Shown here: in pieces, positions 1-10,029 of the stretch
Position numbering within the stretch: position 1 is the stretch's first letter
Layout: the number at the start of each line of letters is the position of its first letter
DNA from: Hyphococcus sp.
Lineage (GTDB): Bacteria; Pseudomonadota; Alphaproteobacteria; Caulobacterales; Parvularculaceae
Assembly (NCBI GenBank): GCA_021776375.1
Contig: JAJFGA010000043.1
Coordinates: 1-64,000, forward strand
Reading direction: 5' to 3'
DNA length: 64,000 nt
Position numbers and translations under genes: made by a program
Notes under the pieces: model-generated
What the model saw: the letters and a program-made list of their open reading frames with translations, nothing else
Told to the model about the DNA's origin: nothing
The model's database searches: none

Positions 1-180
1 GACTTCATCGCGGACTTCGTCTTCGACTTCATCCTCAACTTCATCTTCGACTTCGTCTTCAACTTCATCGCGGACTTCGTCTTCGACTTCATCCTCAACT
101 TCATCTTCGACTTCGTCTTCAACTTCATCGTGGACTTCGTCTTCGATTTCATCCTCGACTTCGTCATCTAGATCATCTTC
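1..180. repeat. 60-bp tandem repeat, three units (1-60 and 61-120 differ at one base; 121-180 diverged)
   Basis: Direct comparison of the three sequence lines; encodes the 20-residue unit EDEVEDEVEDEVEDEVRDEV on the minus strand. Confidence 0.95.
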
Positions 181-540
181 AAGCGCATCCTCCGCAGCGT
201 CTTTTGCTGCTTCGCGCGCTTCTTCAGCGGCATCCTTGGCTTCCTCGCGGGCGTCTTCCGCCGCATCCTTGGCTTCCTCGCGGGCGTCTTCCGCCGCATC
301 TTTGGCTTCCTCGCGGGCGTCTTCCGCCGCGTCTTTGGCTTCCTCGCGAGCATCTTCCGCAGCGTCAGCCACATCATCATCGGCAACGTCGTCACTGACC
401 AGGTCGACACTTTGCAGCATCATAGCAATATTTGTGGCGTAGCCTGCTGCGGGTACATCTGCCGAAGCTGGCCCAAAACCTTGAAAACTCAGCGCAGCCG
501 CTAGCGCCACTGTAGACGTACATGATTTCCAATTACGCAT
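1..540 (-). CDS. Secreted repetitive protein, 3' end outside window: signal peptide, 11-residue AEDAREEAKDA repeats, then (EDEV)n acidic repeats
   Basis: Reverse-complement translation from ATG at 540 is open for 180 codons to the window edge: MRNWKSCTSTVALAAALSFQGFGPASADVPAAGYATNIAMMLQSVDLVSDDVADDDVADAAEDAREEAKDA...EDEVEDEVRDEV. AAGGGAG lies upstream of the ATG. Not in the ORF track because no stop falls in the window. Confidence 0.85.
   Translation of the reverse strand, partial: MRNWKSCTSTVALAAALSFQGFGPASADVPAAGYATNIAMMLQSVDLVSDDVADDDVADAAEDAREEAKDAAEDAREEAKDAAEDAREEAKDAAEDAREEAKDAAEEAREAAKDAAEDALEDDLDDEVEDEIEDEVHDEVEDEVEDEVEDEVEDEVRDEVEDEVEDEVEDEVEDEVRDEV
205..369. repeat. 33-bp tandem repeat, about 5 units
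   Basis: ggcttcctcgcgggcgtcttccgccgcatcctt at 238-270, 271-303, 304-336, with variants at 337-369 and 205-237; encodes an 11-residue repeat. Confidence 0.95.
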
Positions 541-745
541 ACTATTATCTCCCTTAGGGTGTGTGTCTCATGGGGTAACGGTTGGCGCGCTGATATTATT
601 CCCAAAATTACAAAAATAATGTGAAATTGAGCTGATGATCTGCCCATCACGGCTGAAGGGCTGCGAACCTCGAAGACTTTATGAACAAGCTGTCATCTTT
701 GAGGGGATGGCGCGATGATTTGCCCCTCAAGCCGAACGGTTTTTT

Positions 746-1588
746 TTAATTGGGCTGCATGATCCGGGCGGTCCCAGAAACCCTGATTGAGCTGCCCGGC
801 TCGTTTGGGATTTCAGCTTTCAAGACAGACCGCACGCCCATATCCTCACCTTGAATAATGTCAATTACGCCATTGTGCGGCCAATCAATGGAGCGAAGGC
901 AGCCAGCTAACGCCGCCGCAGCAGCGCCCGTTGCCGGGTCTTCATAAACGCCGCCCGAGGCAAACGGGTTTCGCACATGGAACAACTGATCGGTTTCTGC
1001 AAAAACCAAGGCTACCGTAACCAGGCTTCTGGAATTCATATACTCCCGGCCTTTAGCGAGGTCATAGGCCATTGCAGACAGGCGTGCGCGGGACTTGAGT
1101 GCTAACAGTAAGTGCGTCGCTCCGGCGTTGATAATGGCGGGCGTGATCCTCGGGTCGAGGTCATCAAAATCATAACCAAATAGATCTAATGCTTCTTGTA
1201 CGATTTTCTCATCGGCCGGACCGCTGCTGGTTTGAGGGGACTGCAGGGCCGCGGTGATCAGGGAACCCGTTCGGCGGCCTTCAACGGTGATGGACGCTTC
1301 TTTTAGATTCAAATGAAACAAACCATCCCCTTCTTGCAGGGTTAAAGCCGCACCCATCCCGATGGTTGCGTGACCGCAAAATGGAACCTCTGTTTCCGGA
1401 GAAAAATAACGGACCCTCCAGCTATCGCCGTCCGGCGCCGCGAATGCCGTTTCAGAAAACCCAACCTCGGCGGCAACGGCTTGCATTTCTGCGTGAGAGG
1501 GCAGTGTGTTTGCGATAACGACACCTGCGGGGTTGCCGCCCATCTCACCATCTGAAAATGCTGCAATTTTTAAAACGTCCACGTTCAA
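746..1588 (-). CDS. PhzF family isomerase/epimerase-like protein
   Basis: GGNPAGVV near the N-terminus, FCGHATIG and DPATGAAAAAL motifs typical of PhzF. Confidence 0.88.
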   Translation of the reverse strand: MNVDVLKIAAFSDGEMGGNPAGVVIANTLPSHAEMQAVAAEVGFSETAFAAPDGDSWRVRYFSPETEVPFCGHATIGMGAALTLQEGDGLFHLNLKEASITVEGRRTGSLITAALQSPQTSSGPADEKIVQEALDLFGYDFDDLDPRITPAIINAGATHLLLALKSRARLSAMAYDLAKGREYMNSRSLVTVALVFAETDQLFHVRNPFASGGVYEDPATGAAAAALAGCLRSIDWPHNGVIDIIQGEDMGVRSVLKAEIPNEPGSSIRVSGTARIMQPN

Positions 1589-1608
1589 GTCACCCGCAAG
1601 TTAGAACT

Positions 1609-2403
1609 CTATTTCTTGGATACGAAGTCGCGGCGGACTTGCATCTGGATCGGGCCTTCGGCGCGTCCGTGGACGAATTGATCGACCATTGGGTTGCCGG
1701 AATTTTCAACTTCATCAGGCTTGCCGCGCCAGATGATATGGCCCTGATATAGCATGGCGATCTCATCGGCGATCTTGCGCGCCGAGGCCATGTCATGGGT
1801 GATCGAAATGGTTGTCGCGCCGAGCGCCTTCACGCGCTCAACAATAAGATTATTGATAATGTCGGCCATGATCGGATCAAGCCCGGTCGTCGGCTCGTCG
1901 AAGAACAAAATCTCCGGGTCTGAGGCGATGGCGCGCGCCAGTCCGACGCGTTTTTGCATGCCGCCGGAAAGTTCCGCCGGCGCCAGATCGCCGACCTCCG
2001 GCGCCAGGCCAACTTGAGCGAGGCAGTCAATCGCTTTTTCCCGCGCGTGTTTGCGGGATTTTTTCTCCGCGTAAATCAGGCGGAAGGCGACATTTTCCCA
2101 TACATTTAAACTGTCAAACAACGCCGAGCTCTGAAACAGCATGCCCGATTGCCGCGCCATCAGCCGGCGGTCGCCGCCGGTCTGGCGGGCTATGTTGACG
2201 CCGTCGATTTCTATGACGCCTTCGTCTGCTTTTAACAGGCCAAGGAGGCACTTTATAAGAACGGATTTGCCGGTGCCGGAACCGCCGATAACGACGAGCG
2301 ATTGACCTTTGGCGACATCGAGATTGACGCCGCGGAGCACCTGATTGTCGCCAAACGCTTTTTCGAGCTTGCGAATAGAAACTTTCACGGGGGTACTGGT
2401 CAT
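1609..2403 (-). CDS. mlaF: ABC transporter ATP-binding protein, Mla lipid transport type
   Basis: Walker A GGSGTGKS, signature LSGGMQKR, Walker B ILFFDEPTTGLDP; next to MlaE-like permease. Confidence 0.88.
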   Translation of the reverse strand: MTSTPVKVSIRKLEKAFGDNQVLRGVNLDVAKGQSLVVIGGSGTGKSVLIKCLLGLLKADEGVIEIDGVNIARQTGGDRRLMARQSGMLFQSSALFDSLNVWENVAFRLIYAEKKSRKHAREKAIDCLAQVGLAPEVGDLAPAELSGGMQKRVGLARAIASDPEILFFDEPTTGLDPIMADIINNLIVERVKALGATTISITHDMASARKIADEIAMLYQGHIIWRGKPDEVENSGNPMVDQFVHGRAEGPIQMQVRRDFVSKK

Positions 2404-2410
2404 GAGGGCT

Positions 2411-3202
2411 TTAAACCTCCACCAGCAGAGAGGTCATCAGATAGTTGGACGCCAGCACCGAGACCGCTGCGGCGACAACGGCGGTGCGTGTCGCTGAGCC
2501 AACACCGCCAGCGCCGCCGCGGCTTTTATAGCCGTAATAACAGCCCATAACAGAGATTAAAAAGCCGAACACCGCCGCCTTAAGCAGGCCGCTAGTAACA
2601 TCGTCTACGCTTAGGAAATCAACCAGGTTAGTGACATAATGCGTCGGCTCAAAGCCAAGTGCGTAGACTGACACAAGATACCCTCCGTATACGCCAATAA
2701 TGTCTGCGATAAGAACGAGTAGCGGCAAGGCGAGGGTGGTCGCAAGAATGCGCGGCGCAATTAGATATTTAAACGGGTCAACCGAGAGCGTGGAGAGCGC
2801 GTCTATCTGCTCGGTAACGCGCATGGTTCCGATCTCCGCCGCCATCGCCGACGAGCACCGGCCCGCTACCATGAGTGCGGCAAGCACCGGTCCCAGCTCG
2901 CGGACAATCGAAACGCCTAGAATTTGCGGCAGGAACGCCTCGACATTAAACAAGGCGCCTTCATAGATGTTCAGCGCCAGTGCGGCGCCAGTGAAAATCG
3001 CTGTCAGCCCAACGACGGGCAGAGAGGCGTATCCGATACGCGCGAGCGCGCCCCCAAAAGCACGCCAGTAAAAAGGGCCGAGAAACCACGCGGTCCCGCC
3101 GCGCGCCGCGAAGTTGGCGATCCGGCCAATTTCGCCGATGGCGTCAAGCGTCAGACGTCCGGTAGCGGCGGCGACATTCATGGTCAGATCCCCTGCTTGC
3201 AC
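2411..3202 (-). CDS. mlaE: MlaE family ABC transporter permease
   Basis: RELGPVLAALMVAGRCSSAMAAEIGTMRVTEQIDAL motif of MlaE family. Confidence 0.9.
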   Translation of the reverse strand: MQAGDLTMNVAAATGRLTLDAIGEIGRIANFAARGGTAWFLGPFYWRAFGGALARIGYASLPVVGLTAIFTGAALALNIYEGALFNVEAFLPQILGVSIVRELGPVLAALMVAGRCSSAMAAEIGTMRVTEQIDALSTLSVDPFKYLIAPRILATTLALPLLVLIADIIGVYGGYLVSVYALGFEPTHYVTNLVDFLSVDDVTSGLLKAAVFGFLISVMGCYYGYKSRGGAGGVGSATRTAVVAAAVSVLASNYLMTSLLVEV

Positions 3203-3207
3203 GATGG

Positions 3208-4299
3208 TTAGAGGTAACGGCGATCCACTCTGCCGCCAAGCCCTGTGAGCAACTCATACGCATTTGTGTTGCACGATTTGGCGGTTTCAAAAAGGCTGAC
3301 CTCTTCGCCGAAGAATGTGGCTATATCGCCTGTTTTTATTGGGTTTTTACAATTGGTAATATCGAGAGAAATCAAATCCATAGAAATCCGTCCCGCTACG
3401 CGCGCGTGCGCGCCAGCGATCATAGCCTGGACGCGGCCGGAGCCGCTGGTCGGCATTCCGTCGCCATAGCCGAGCGCGACGGTGGCAAGCCTGGTCGGCG
3501 CGGTCGCCTTGAAGCTGGCATTATATCCGACCGTCTCACCGGGTGCGATATCGCGCAGTTGAACCACCGGCGCACGCAGCGCGGCGACTGGTTTGAGGCG
3601 TCGTTCGTCAACATCGAACGGGCTGCCGCCATAAAGCGCAATACCGGGTCGGATAAGATCAAAATGAAAACGCGCATCCATCAAGGCGCCGCCGGATGCA
3701 GAAAGACTGGCGCGCGCATGCGGGAAATCTTTTGCGACATTGGCAAACAGAATGCGTTGTTCTTCGTTCTTGGGGTGCGCCGGGTCGGACGCGCAGGCGA
3801 GGTGGCTCATCACCAGGTCGATATTCAAACCGCCGAGCGAAGCAATCGCATCGACTTCGCTGAGCGGTGCGCCAAGCCGGTTCATGCCGGTGTCGATATG
3901 CAGCGCGACGGGCGCGCCATCGCAATGCGTCGTCCATTGGGTCGCTTGTTCAAGGCTGTTGAGTACCGGCTTCAGCTTTGCACTTTGAAACAACGGCATG
4001 GTGTGTGGCAGCGGTCCGTTAAAAACATAGATTGTCGCATCAGCGTTGAGTGACTGTAAAACCGTACGCAAGTCGGCGCCTTCTTCCGGATAGGCGACGA
4101 AAAACGTCTTGCAGTTCAGTCCGGCGAGCTTTGTCGCCACCGCGGCAAGGCCGAGCCCGTAAGCGTTGCATTTTACAACCGCCGCCATCTCCGCGTCGGG
4201 CGCTGCCGCGCACAATGTCGCGTAATTGGCGGCAACCGCGCCAAGGTTGATATCGACCCAGGGGCCGGAGGTCTTATCGGATTGTGAATTGCCGCTCAT
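3208..4299 (-). CDS. alr: Alanine racemase
   Basis: VVKCNAYGLG PLP-lysine motif; HIDTGMNRLG; GYGDGMP. Confidence 0.93.
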   Translation of the reverse strand: MSGNSQSDKTSGPWVDINLGAVAANYATLCAAAPDAEMAAVVKCNAYGLGLAAVATKLAGLNCKTFFVAYPEEGADLRTVLQSLNADATIYVFNGPLPHTMPLFQSAKLKPVLNSLEQATQWTTHCDGAPVALHIDTGMNRLGAPLSEVDAIASLGGLNIDLVMSHLACASDPAHPKNEEQRILFANVAKDFPHARASLSASGGALMDARFHFDLIRPGIALYGGSPFDVDERRLKPVAALRAPVVQLRDIAPGETVGYNASFKATAPTRLATVALGYGDGMPTSGSGRVQAMIAGAHARVAGRISMDLISLDITNCKNPIKTGDIATFFGEEVSLFETAKSCNTNAYELLTGLGGRVDRRYL

Positions 4300-4343
4300 G
4301 GGCGAGTTTTAGGGCGGTTTTGCCGCCAGGCAAAGCAACTAGC

Positions 4344-5822
4344 CTAATGATTGCTATATTGGTCTTGAGCGAGGTTGGAGAATTTGGTGAATTTCGCTTC
4401 AAAATGAAGATCGACTTTGCCAATCGGGCCGTGGCGTTGTTTGCCAATAATGACCTCGGCGGTGTCGCCGACTTCATCAAGGCGCGCCATCCACTTTGCA
4501 TGGTCCTCGGTGCCCTCGCGCGGCTCTGACCGGCTGAGGTAATATTTTTCACGATAGACAAACATAACAACATCCGCGTCCTGCTCGATCGAGCCGGACT
4601 CACGAAGGTCAGCCAATTGCGGTCGCTTATCGTCGCGCGATTCCACCTGACGTGAAAGTTGCGACAAAGCCATGATCGGCACGTTCAGCTCTTTCGCAAG
4701 CGCTTTCAGCCCCTGACTGATTTCGGTAATTTCCTGAACCCGGCCATCATTGCGGCGCCCGGAACCGGTCAGCAATTGCAGATAGTCAACGACCAGGAGA
4801 CCCAACCCATGCTGGCGTTTGAGCCGGCGCGCCCTTGCCGCAAGCTGGGCGATGGAAATCCCGCCTGTATCGTCGATATAGAGCGGCAGTTTTTCGAGCT
4901 CACGCGCGGCATGATAGATGCGGTCAAATTCTTCCTGATCGACATCGCCGCGACGGATGCGCTCGGATGGGACTTGGGCGAATTCGGAGATGATGCGGGT
5001 GGCGATTTGTTCAGACGCCATTTCCAACGAAAACAGACCGACAACCGCGCCCTCAATGGTTTTCATGGAGCCATCGGGCTGTTTTTCAGCACGGAAACTC
5101 TTGGCCGCGTTAATGGCAATATTCGTTGCAAGTGCGGTTTTACCCATCGATGGGCGGCCGGCGAGAATGATGAGGTCTGAGGGGTGCATGCCGCCGAGCA
5201 TTCGGTCGAGATCGCGCAGTTCTGTGGCGACGCCGGCAAGACCGCCGTCACGTTTAACTGCGGCATTGGCCAATTCGATGGCCTCGGTAATAGCGGAGCG
5301 AAACGTTTTAAACCCGCCGCCATATTTACCGGTCTCAGCGAGCTTATAGAGCAGTTGCTCGGCGTCTTCGAGTTGGCTCGAGGGGTGGTCTTCAAGGCTG
5401 GAGGTCTTTGCGCGATCGACCATTTCCGAGCCGATCGACATCAGCCCGCGACACACCGATAAATCAAAGACGATTTTTGCGTAATCCACTGCGCCGGTGG
5501 TTGAGGGAACATTGGCGGCCAGTTGCTCAAGATACTTTTTGCCGCCGGCCTCAATATATCCGGACGAACTGGCGAGATATGTATCGAGCGCCACCGGGGA
5601 GGCGAGGCGACCTGAATTGATCAGCTCGCCGCAAGCTTCAAAAATCAACTGGTGTACAGGGTCGTGGAAATGCTCGCCTTTTAAAAATGCAGCAGCACGA
5701 AAAAATATTTCATTATCAAACAGGACCGCGCCTAAAATCGCCTGTTCAGAATCGATGCTGACGGGGATTTTATCCTCCGCCCCCGGACTAAAATCGTCTG
5801 CTGTGTTCGCCCCATCCGCCAT
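4344..5822 (-). CDS. dnaB: Replicative DNA helicase DnaB
   Basis: SEQAILGAVL N-terminus; GRPSMGKTALA Walker A; no intein. Confidence 0.97.
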   Translation of the reverse strand: MADGANTADDFSPGAEDKIPVSIDSEQAILGAVLFDNEIFFRAAAFLKGEHFHDPVHQLIFEACGELINSGRLASPVALDTYLASSSGYIEAGGKKYLEQLAANVPSTTGAVDYAKIVFDLSVCRGLMSIGSEMVDRAKTSSLEDHPSSQLEDAEQLLYKLAETGKYGGGFKTFRSAITEAIELANAAVKRDGGLAGVATELRDLDRMLGGMHPSDLIILAGRPSMGKTALATNIAINAAKSFRAEKQPDGSMKTIEGAVVGLFSLEMASEQIATRIISEFAQVPSERIRRGDVDQEEFDRIYHAARELEKLPLYIDDTGGISIAQLAARARRLKRQHGLGLLVVDYLQLLTGSGRRNDGRVQEITEISQGLKALAKELNVPIMALSQLSRQVESRDDKRPQLADLRESGSIEQDADVVMFVYREKYYLSRSEPREGTEDHAKWMARLDEVGDTAEVIIGKQRHGPIGKVDLHFEAKFTKFSNLAQDQYSNH

Positions 5823-5836
5823 GGTGATGTTAGATC

Positions 5837-5871
5837 AAAAAAAGCGCCGGCTGGAAAGCCAGCCGGCGCTT
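5837..5871 (-). terminator. Rho-independent terminator downstream of rplI
   Basis: Minus strand AAGCGCCGGCTGG-CTTT-CCAGCCGGCGCTT followed by T run; perfect 13-bp stem between rplI stop and dnaB start. Confidence 0.85.
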
Positions 5872-5919
5872 GTATTTTTCCCCCACATTTAAATAATGTG
5901 GTGTACTATTTTATTACAG

Positions 5920-6540
5920 TCAGGCATCTTCCGTGTTTGCGTCTTCGCCTTGTGCGTCTTCAGCAATTGCAGTTTGTGCTTCCTCGTCGAAGAACTCCGC
6001 CTTGGTGTCAGTGGCAGCTTCGGTTTCTGCCTCATCATCGTGATCGTCGCGCGTGTCGAGGACGTTTTCGCCGCGCGCCTGGCGCTCGGCTTCATCGTCA
6101 GAACGGGCGATGTTGATATCGATAGAGGCGTCGACTTCCGGATGGAGGACGATACGAACCGAAAAAACGCCGAGCGATTTGAGCGGCTTAGGCAGTCGTA
6201 CCTGGCCGCGTTCGATTTTCACACCATCGGCAGTCGCCGCATCTGCAATATCGCGTGTTGAAACCGAGCCATATAGACCACCGGTCTCTGATGCTTGGCG
6301 AATGACAACGAAAGCGCTGCCGTTGATTTTCTTGGCGGCGGCTTCTGCTTCGCTCTTGCGTTCGAGATTGTGCGCTTCAAGGTCGGCGCGCTGGGTTTCG
6401 AACGCTTTTTTGTTCATTTCGTTTGCGCGCAGGGCTTTTTTCTGGGGAAGCAGAAAGTTGCGTGCAAAGCCGGGCTTTACGTTGACGACGTCGCCCATCT
6501 GGCCGAGATTTTCGACGCGTTCCAGGAGAATGACTTCCAT
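5920..6540 (-). CDS. rplI: 50S ribosomal protein L9 with acidic C-terminal extension
   Basis: [36 protein letters not shown]. Confidence 0.96.
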   Translation of the reverse strand: MEVILLERVENLGQMGDVVNVKPGFARNFLLPQKKALRANEMNKKAFETQRADLEAHNLERKSEAEAAAKKINGSAFVVIRQASETGGLYGSVSTRDIADAATADGVKIERGQVRLPKPLKSLGVFSVRIVLHPEVDASIDINIARSDDEAERQARGENVLDTRDDHDDEAETEAATDTKAEFFDEEAQTAIAEDAQGEDANTEDA

Positions 6541-6545
6541 TGGTC

Positions 6546-6770
6546 CTACTCCGATGCGTAAGGAAGCAGCGCCAGAAAACGAGCACGCTTGATAGCGCGC
6601 GCAAGTTCGCGTTGCTTCTTGTGAGAGACGGCGGAAATCCGCGACGGCACAATCTTGCCGCGCTCGGATACAAATCGCTGCAAAAGCTTGGGATCTTTAT
6701 AATCGATCACCGGCGCGTTGTCGCTTGAGAACGGGCAGGTTTTGCGGCGTCTGAAGAAGGGTTTACCCAT
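6546..6770 (-). CDS. rpsR: 30S ribosomal protein S18
   Basis: [11 protein letters not shown]...[50 protein letters not shown]. Confidence 0.97.
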   Translation of the reverse strand: MGKPFFRRRKTCPFSSDNAPVIDYKDPKLLQRFVSERGKIVPSRISAVSHKKQRELARAIKRARFLALLPYASE

Positions 6771-6788
6771 GATTATGTTCCTTTTCCG

Positions 6789-7157
6789 CTAGCGGCGTTT
6801 ATCGCGGTCGCCGCGATCATTACGATCGCTGCGGTCACGGCGGCTTAATACTGGTGAGGGCTCGGCGTTGAGCTCTTCCACGCGGATGGTCATCGCCCGC
6901 AACACATCTTCATTAATGCGTTCCTGGCGCTCAAGTTCCTGCACGGCGCCGGCCGGCCCTTCGATATTGAACAGGCTGTAATGACCTTTGCGGTTCTTGG
7001 CGATTTTATATTGCAGGCTGCGAAGGCCCCAATATTCAGATTTTTCGATCTTGCCGCCATTGTCAGTGACAATTTTGGCAAGGGTTTCGGTAAGGCCTTC
7101 CACTTGCGCAGGGGAGATATCCTGACGCGCAATGAAGACGTGCTCGTATAACGGCAT
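6789..7157 (-). CDS. rpsF: 30S ribosomal protein S6
   Basis: [22 protein letters not shown]; start set at ATG 7157 rather than the upstream ORF-track start at 7301. Confidence 0.94.
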   Translation of the reverse strand: MPLYEHVFIARQDISPAQVEGLTETLAKIVTDNGGKIEKSEYWGLRSLQYKIAKNRKGHYSLFNIEGPAGAVQELERQERINEDVLRAMTIRVEELNAEPSPVLSRRDRSDRNDRGDRDKRR

Positions 7158-7404
7158 AAGCCAGCCCTTTATCTGGCGATGGAGACCGGAATGACGCCAG
7201 CTGGGCGCTTCACTCGGCCTTTGGCTCACAAAAGCAAGGGGACTATCCCCTGAACCCGGCAAACCGGGCGCTTCTCGACCATCGCTCGCGAAGGCGGGCA
7301 ATTAGAACAATATCCAGGCTAGCGCAAGGGCCTTACAGCCTGCCGGTTTGTTTACAATCAGCTGGAAAACGACTACCCGGCGGGGACGGTAAAAATCTTC
7401 GGCT

Positions 7405-8109
7405 ATGCTCAATCGTTATTTTAAGCGCATTTATATCATAAACCTGAAATCGCGCGGCGACCGGCGGCGCGAAATGGCCCATGAATTAACGCGCGCCGGA
7501 ATGTCTTTTGACGACAGTGCGGTGCGTTTGTTTTCTGCCGTGAAACCTGATGACGCCGGTGAATTTCCAAGTATCGGCGCACGTGGTTGTTTTCTAAGCC
7601 ATTTGGGCATTTTAACCGATGCAGAACAAAGTGATGTCGGACCGATCGCGATATTGGAAGATGACCTTGAATTGGTCGAGGATTTCACAATTCGCGCACC
7701 GGCGATTCTCGATACGCTTGGCGAGAAATCCTGGTCGATATTCTATGGCGGGCATGAGGCCGGGTCGTTTGATGTCAAAGGGTTAAACCTCGTTCCGCCC
7801 AATATGGGCCTGCGAACAACGCATTTTATCTGTTTCAACGGGCCTGCGATCGCTGAGGCCAAGAGATATCTGGAGGCGATAATGACCCGCCCTGCCGGTG
7901 ACGCGCAGGGCGGCCCAATGCACGTCGATGGCGCTTATAGCTGGCTGCGCAAGGACAATCCGGAAATGGAGAGCTATGCCGCCTGGCCGCCGCTTGGCAA
8001 TCAGAGACCTTCGCGTTCGGACGTTGCCGGTTCGCGCTGGTACGACCGCACGCCCGGCCTTAACAAAGCGGCGACTTTCGCCCGGCGAATATTGCGGTCG
8101 CGGCGCTAG
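7405..8109 (+). CDS. Glycosyltransferase family 25 protein
   Basis: IYIINLKSRGDRR, GCFLSHLGIL, ILEDDLEL motifs. Confidence 0.85.
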   Translation: MLNRYFKRIYIINLKSRGDRRREMAHELTRAGMSFDDSAVRLFSAVKPDDAGEFPSIGARGCFLSHLGILTDAEQSDVGPIAILEDDLELVEDFTIRAPAILDTLGEKSWSIFYGGHEAGSFDVKGLNLVPPNMGLRTTHFICFNGPAIAEAKRYLEAIMTRPAGDAQGGPMHVDGAYSWLRKDNPEMESYAAWPPLGNQRPSRSDVAGSRWYDRTPGLNKAATFARRILRSRR

Positions 8110-8190
8110 TCGTTGTGCACCATTGCTTCCGCTATGCGGGAGCGTTAGGCAGCAAGAAGTTTCTTGCAAGAAAAGAAGGAATAATTGGGT

Positions 8191-9126
8191 ATGGCGCGCA
8201 GCTTTGTATTTCCAGGTCAAGGTAGCCAGACGGTAGGCATGGGTGCGGCTCTCGCCGACGCGTTTCCTGCGGCGCGCGAGGTCTTTGACGAGGTCGACGA
8301 TGCGCTTGGCCAAAACCTGTCAAAATTGATGCGCGAGGGGCCGATGGAGGAATTGACCCTGACCGCCAACGCGCAGCCGGCGCTGATGGCGCATTCGATG
8401 GCGGCGATGCGGGTGCTTGAACGCGAAGCCGGGGCCGATATCGCCAATGCCATGTTTGTCGCCGGACACTCCCTCGGGGAATATTCAGCCCTTTGCGCCG
8501 CCGGCGCGATCTCGCTTGCCGATACCGCCAAGCTCCTGCGGATCCGCGGCGAGGCGATGCAGGCGGCGGCCCCGGTTGGCGAGGGGGCGATGGCGGTGCT
8601 GATTGGTGTCGATCTTGAAGGCGCGCAAAAGGCGATTGATGCGGCGGCCGGCGACGGGATATGCGAGATTGCAAACGACAATGCGCCCGGCCAGGTGGTC
8701 ATCTCCGGGGCCAAATTGCGGGTTGAAGCGGTCTGCAGCGGCGCCAAAGAATTCGGCGCTAAGGTTGCGAAATTATTGCCAGTTTCGGCCCCATTTCACT
8801 CATCATTGATGGCGCCGGCTGCTGCGCGCATGATGGATGCGCTCGGCGAGACGACCATCACGGCGCCAGTGACGACATTGGTGGCGAATGTTACCGCAGG
8901 CGAGACTATGCGCCCGGATGATATTCGCGACCTTCTCGTTAGCCAGGTCACTGGCCGTGTCCGCTGGACCGAAAGCATCGGCTATATGATTGAGCAGGGA
9001 TGCGATAGCTTTATCGAGGTGGGTTCGGGCAAGGTGCTATGCGGCTTAATCAGGCGGATCAATCGCGACGCGAAAACACTCAATGTCGGCGAGCCTGGCG
9101 ACATTGACGGGTTTTCAAAACTTTAG
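8191..9126 (+). CDS. fabD: Malonyl-CoA-ACP transacylase
   Basis: FVFPGQGSQTVGMG, GHSLGEYSAL; AAGAAGGA RBS upstream of ATG 8191. Confidence 0.96.
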   Translation: MARSFVFPGQGSQTVGMGAALADAFPAAREVFDEVDDALGQNLSKLMREGPMEELTLTANAQPALMAHSMAAMRVLEREAGADIANAMFVAGHSLGEYSALCAAGAISLADTAKLLRIRGEAMQAAAPVGEGAMAVLIGVDLEGAQKAIDAAAGDGICEIANDNAPGQVVISGAKLRVEAVCSGAKEFGAKVAKLLPVSAPFHSSLMAPAAARMMDALGETTITAPVTTLVANVTAGETMRPDDIRDLLVSQVTGRVRWTESIGYMIEQGCDSFIEVGSGKVLCGLIRRINRDAKTLNVGEPGDIDGFSKL

Positions 9127-9153
9127 TCGGAACACTCAAAGAAAGAGATGTGA

Positions 9154-9891
9154 ATGTTTGATTTAACAGGAAAACGCGCATTGGTGACCGGTGCGAGCGG
9201 GGGAATTGGCGGGGCCATTGCAAAGGCGCTGCATGACCAGGGCGCCAGCGTTGCAATTTCCGGAACGCGTGCAGAAAAACTGGAAGCCTTGGCGGGTGAA
9301 TTAAAAGACCGTGTCTACGTTACGCCTTGCAACCTGTCGGATCTGGATGCTGTGGATGCGCTCCCCAAACAGGCGAGCGAGGCAATGGGTGGGCTTGATA
9401 TACTTGTCGCTAATGCCGGCGTCACCCGCGATACGCTGATGATGATGATGAAACCGGACAAGTGGGACGAGGTGATCAAGATTAATCTCACTGCCTATTT
9501 CCGGCTGACGAAAGCGGTGTTGCGCGGCATGACCAAACAACGCTTTGGACGCATTATCGGCGTCACGTCGGTTGTCGGCGTTACCGGCAATGCCGGGCAA
9601 GCAAACTACGCCGCCTCAAAAGCCGGTATGATCGGTATGACGAAGTCACTGGCGCAGGAAGTGGCCCGCCGAAATGTAACAGTGAACTGTGTTGCGCCCG
9701 GATTTATTGCGACCGCCATGACCGAGGGTCTGAACGAGCAACAATGTGAGGCGATTTTAGGAAAAATTCCCGCCGGGGCCATGGGTACAGCCGACGATAT
9801 CGCCGCCGCTACGGTCTATCTGGCCTCCGATGAGGCCAATTATATGACCGGCCAGACGTTACATGTGAACGGCGGTATGGCAATGATATGA
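9154..9891 (+). CDS. fabG: 3-oxoacyl-ACP reductase
   Basis: TGASGGIGGAIA, NAGVTRDTLMMMM, YAASKAG. Confidence 0.96.
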   Translation: MFDLTGKRALVTGASGGIGGAIAKALHDQGASVAISGTRAEKLEALAGELKDRVYVTPCNLSDLDAVDALPKQASEAMGGLDILVANAGVTRDTLMMMMKPDKWDEVIKINLTAYFRLTKAVLRGMTKQRFGRIIGVTSVVGVTGNAGQANYAASKAGMIGMTKSLAQEVARRNVTVNCVAPGFIATAMTEGLNEQQCEAILGKIPAGAMGTADDIAAATVYLASDEANYMTGQTLHVNGGMAMI

Positions 9892-10029
9892 TAGGCCCCT
9901 TATATGGGGCCGACCCTTTTGGCGTTGCAACGTGGGGCGATTTGCCTTAATTCGCCGAAAACCATGCTTTACCGGCTTATCGAGCTGATCGCAGTAGTAT
10001 TCTAAAATAGACGATTTAAGGAGCCTTGG

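Noticed and set aside
168-442. ORF-track entries 168..410 (-), 204..398 (+) and 236..442 (+)
   Set aside because: Out-of-frame shadows of the repetitive gene at 1-540 (-); the in-frame reading has a signal peptide, RBS and ordered repeats.
3406-4053. 215-aa plus-strand ORF antisense to alr
   Set aside because: Shadow ORF of alanine racemase.
7158-7400. Possible S6:S18 autoregulatory leader upstream of rpsF
   Set aside because: I could not identify the conserved structure by eye; covariance-model search would be needed.
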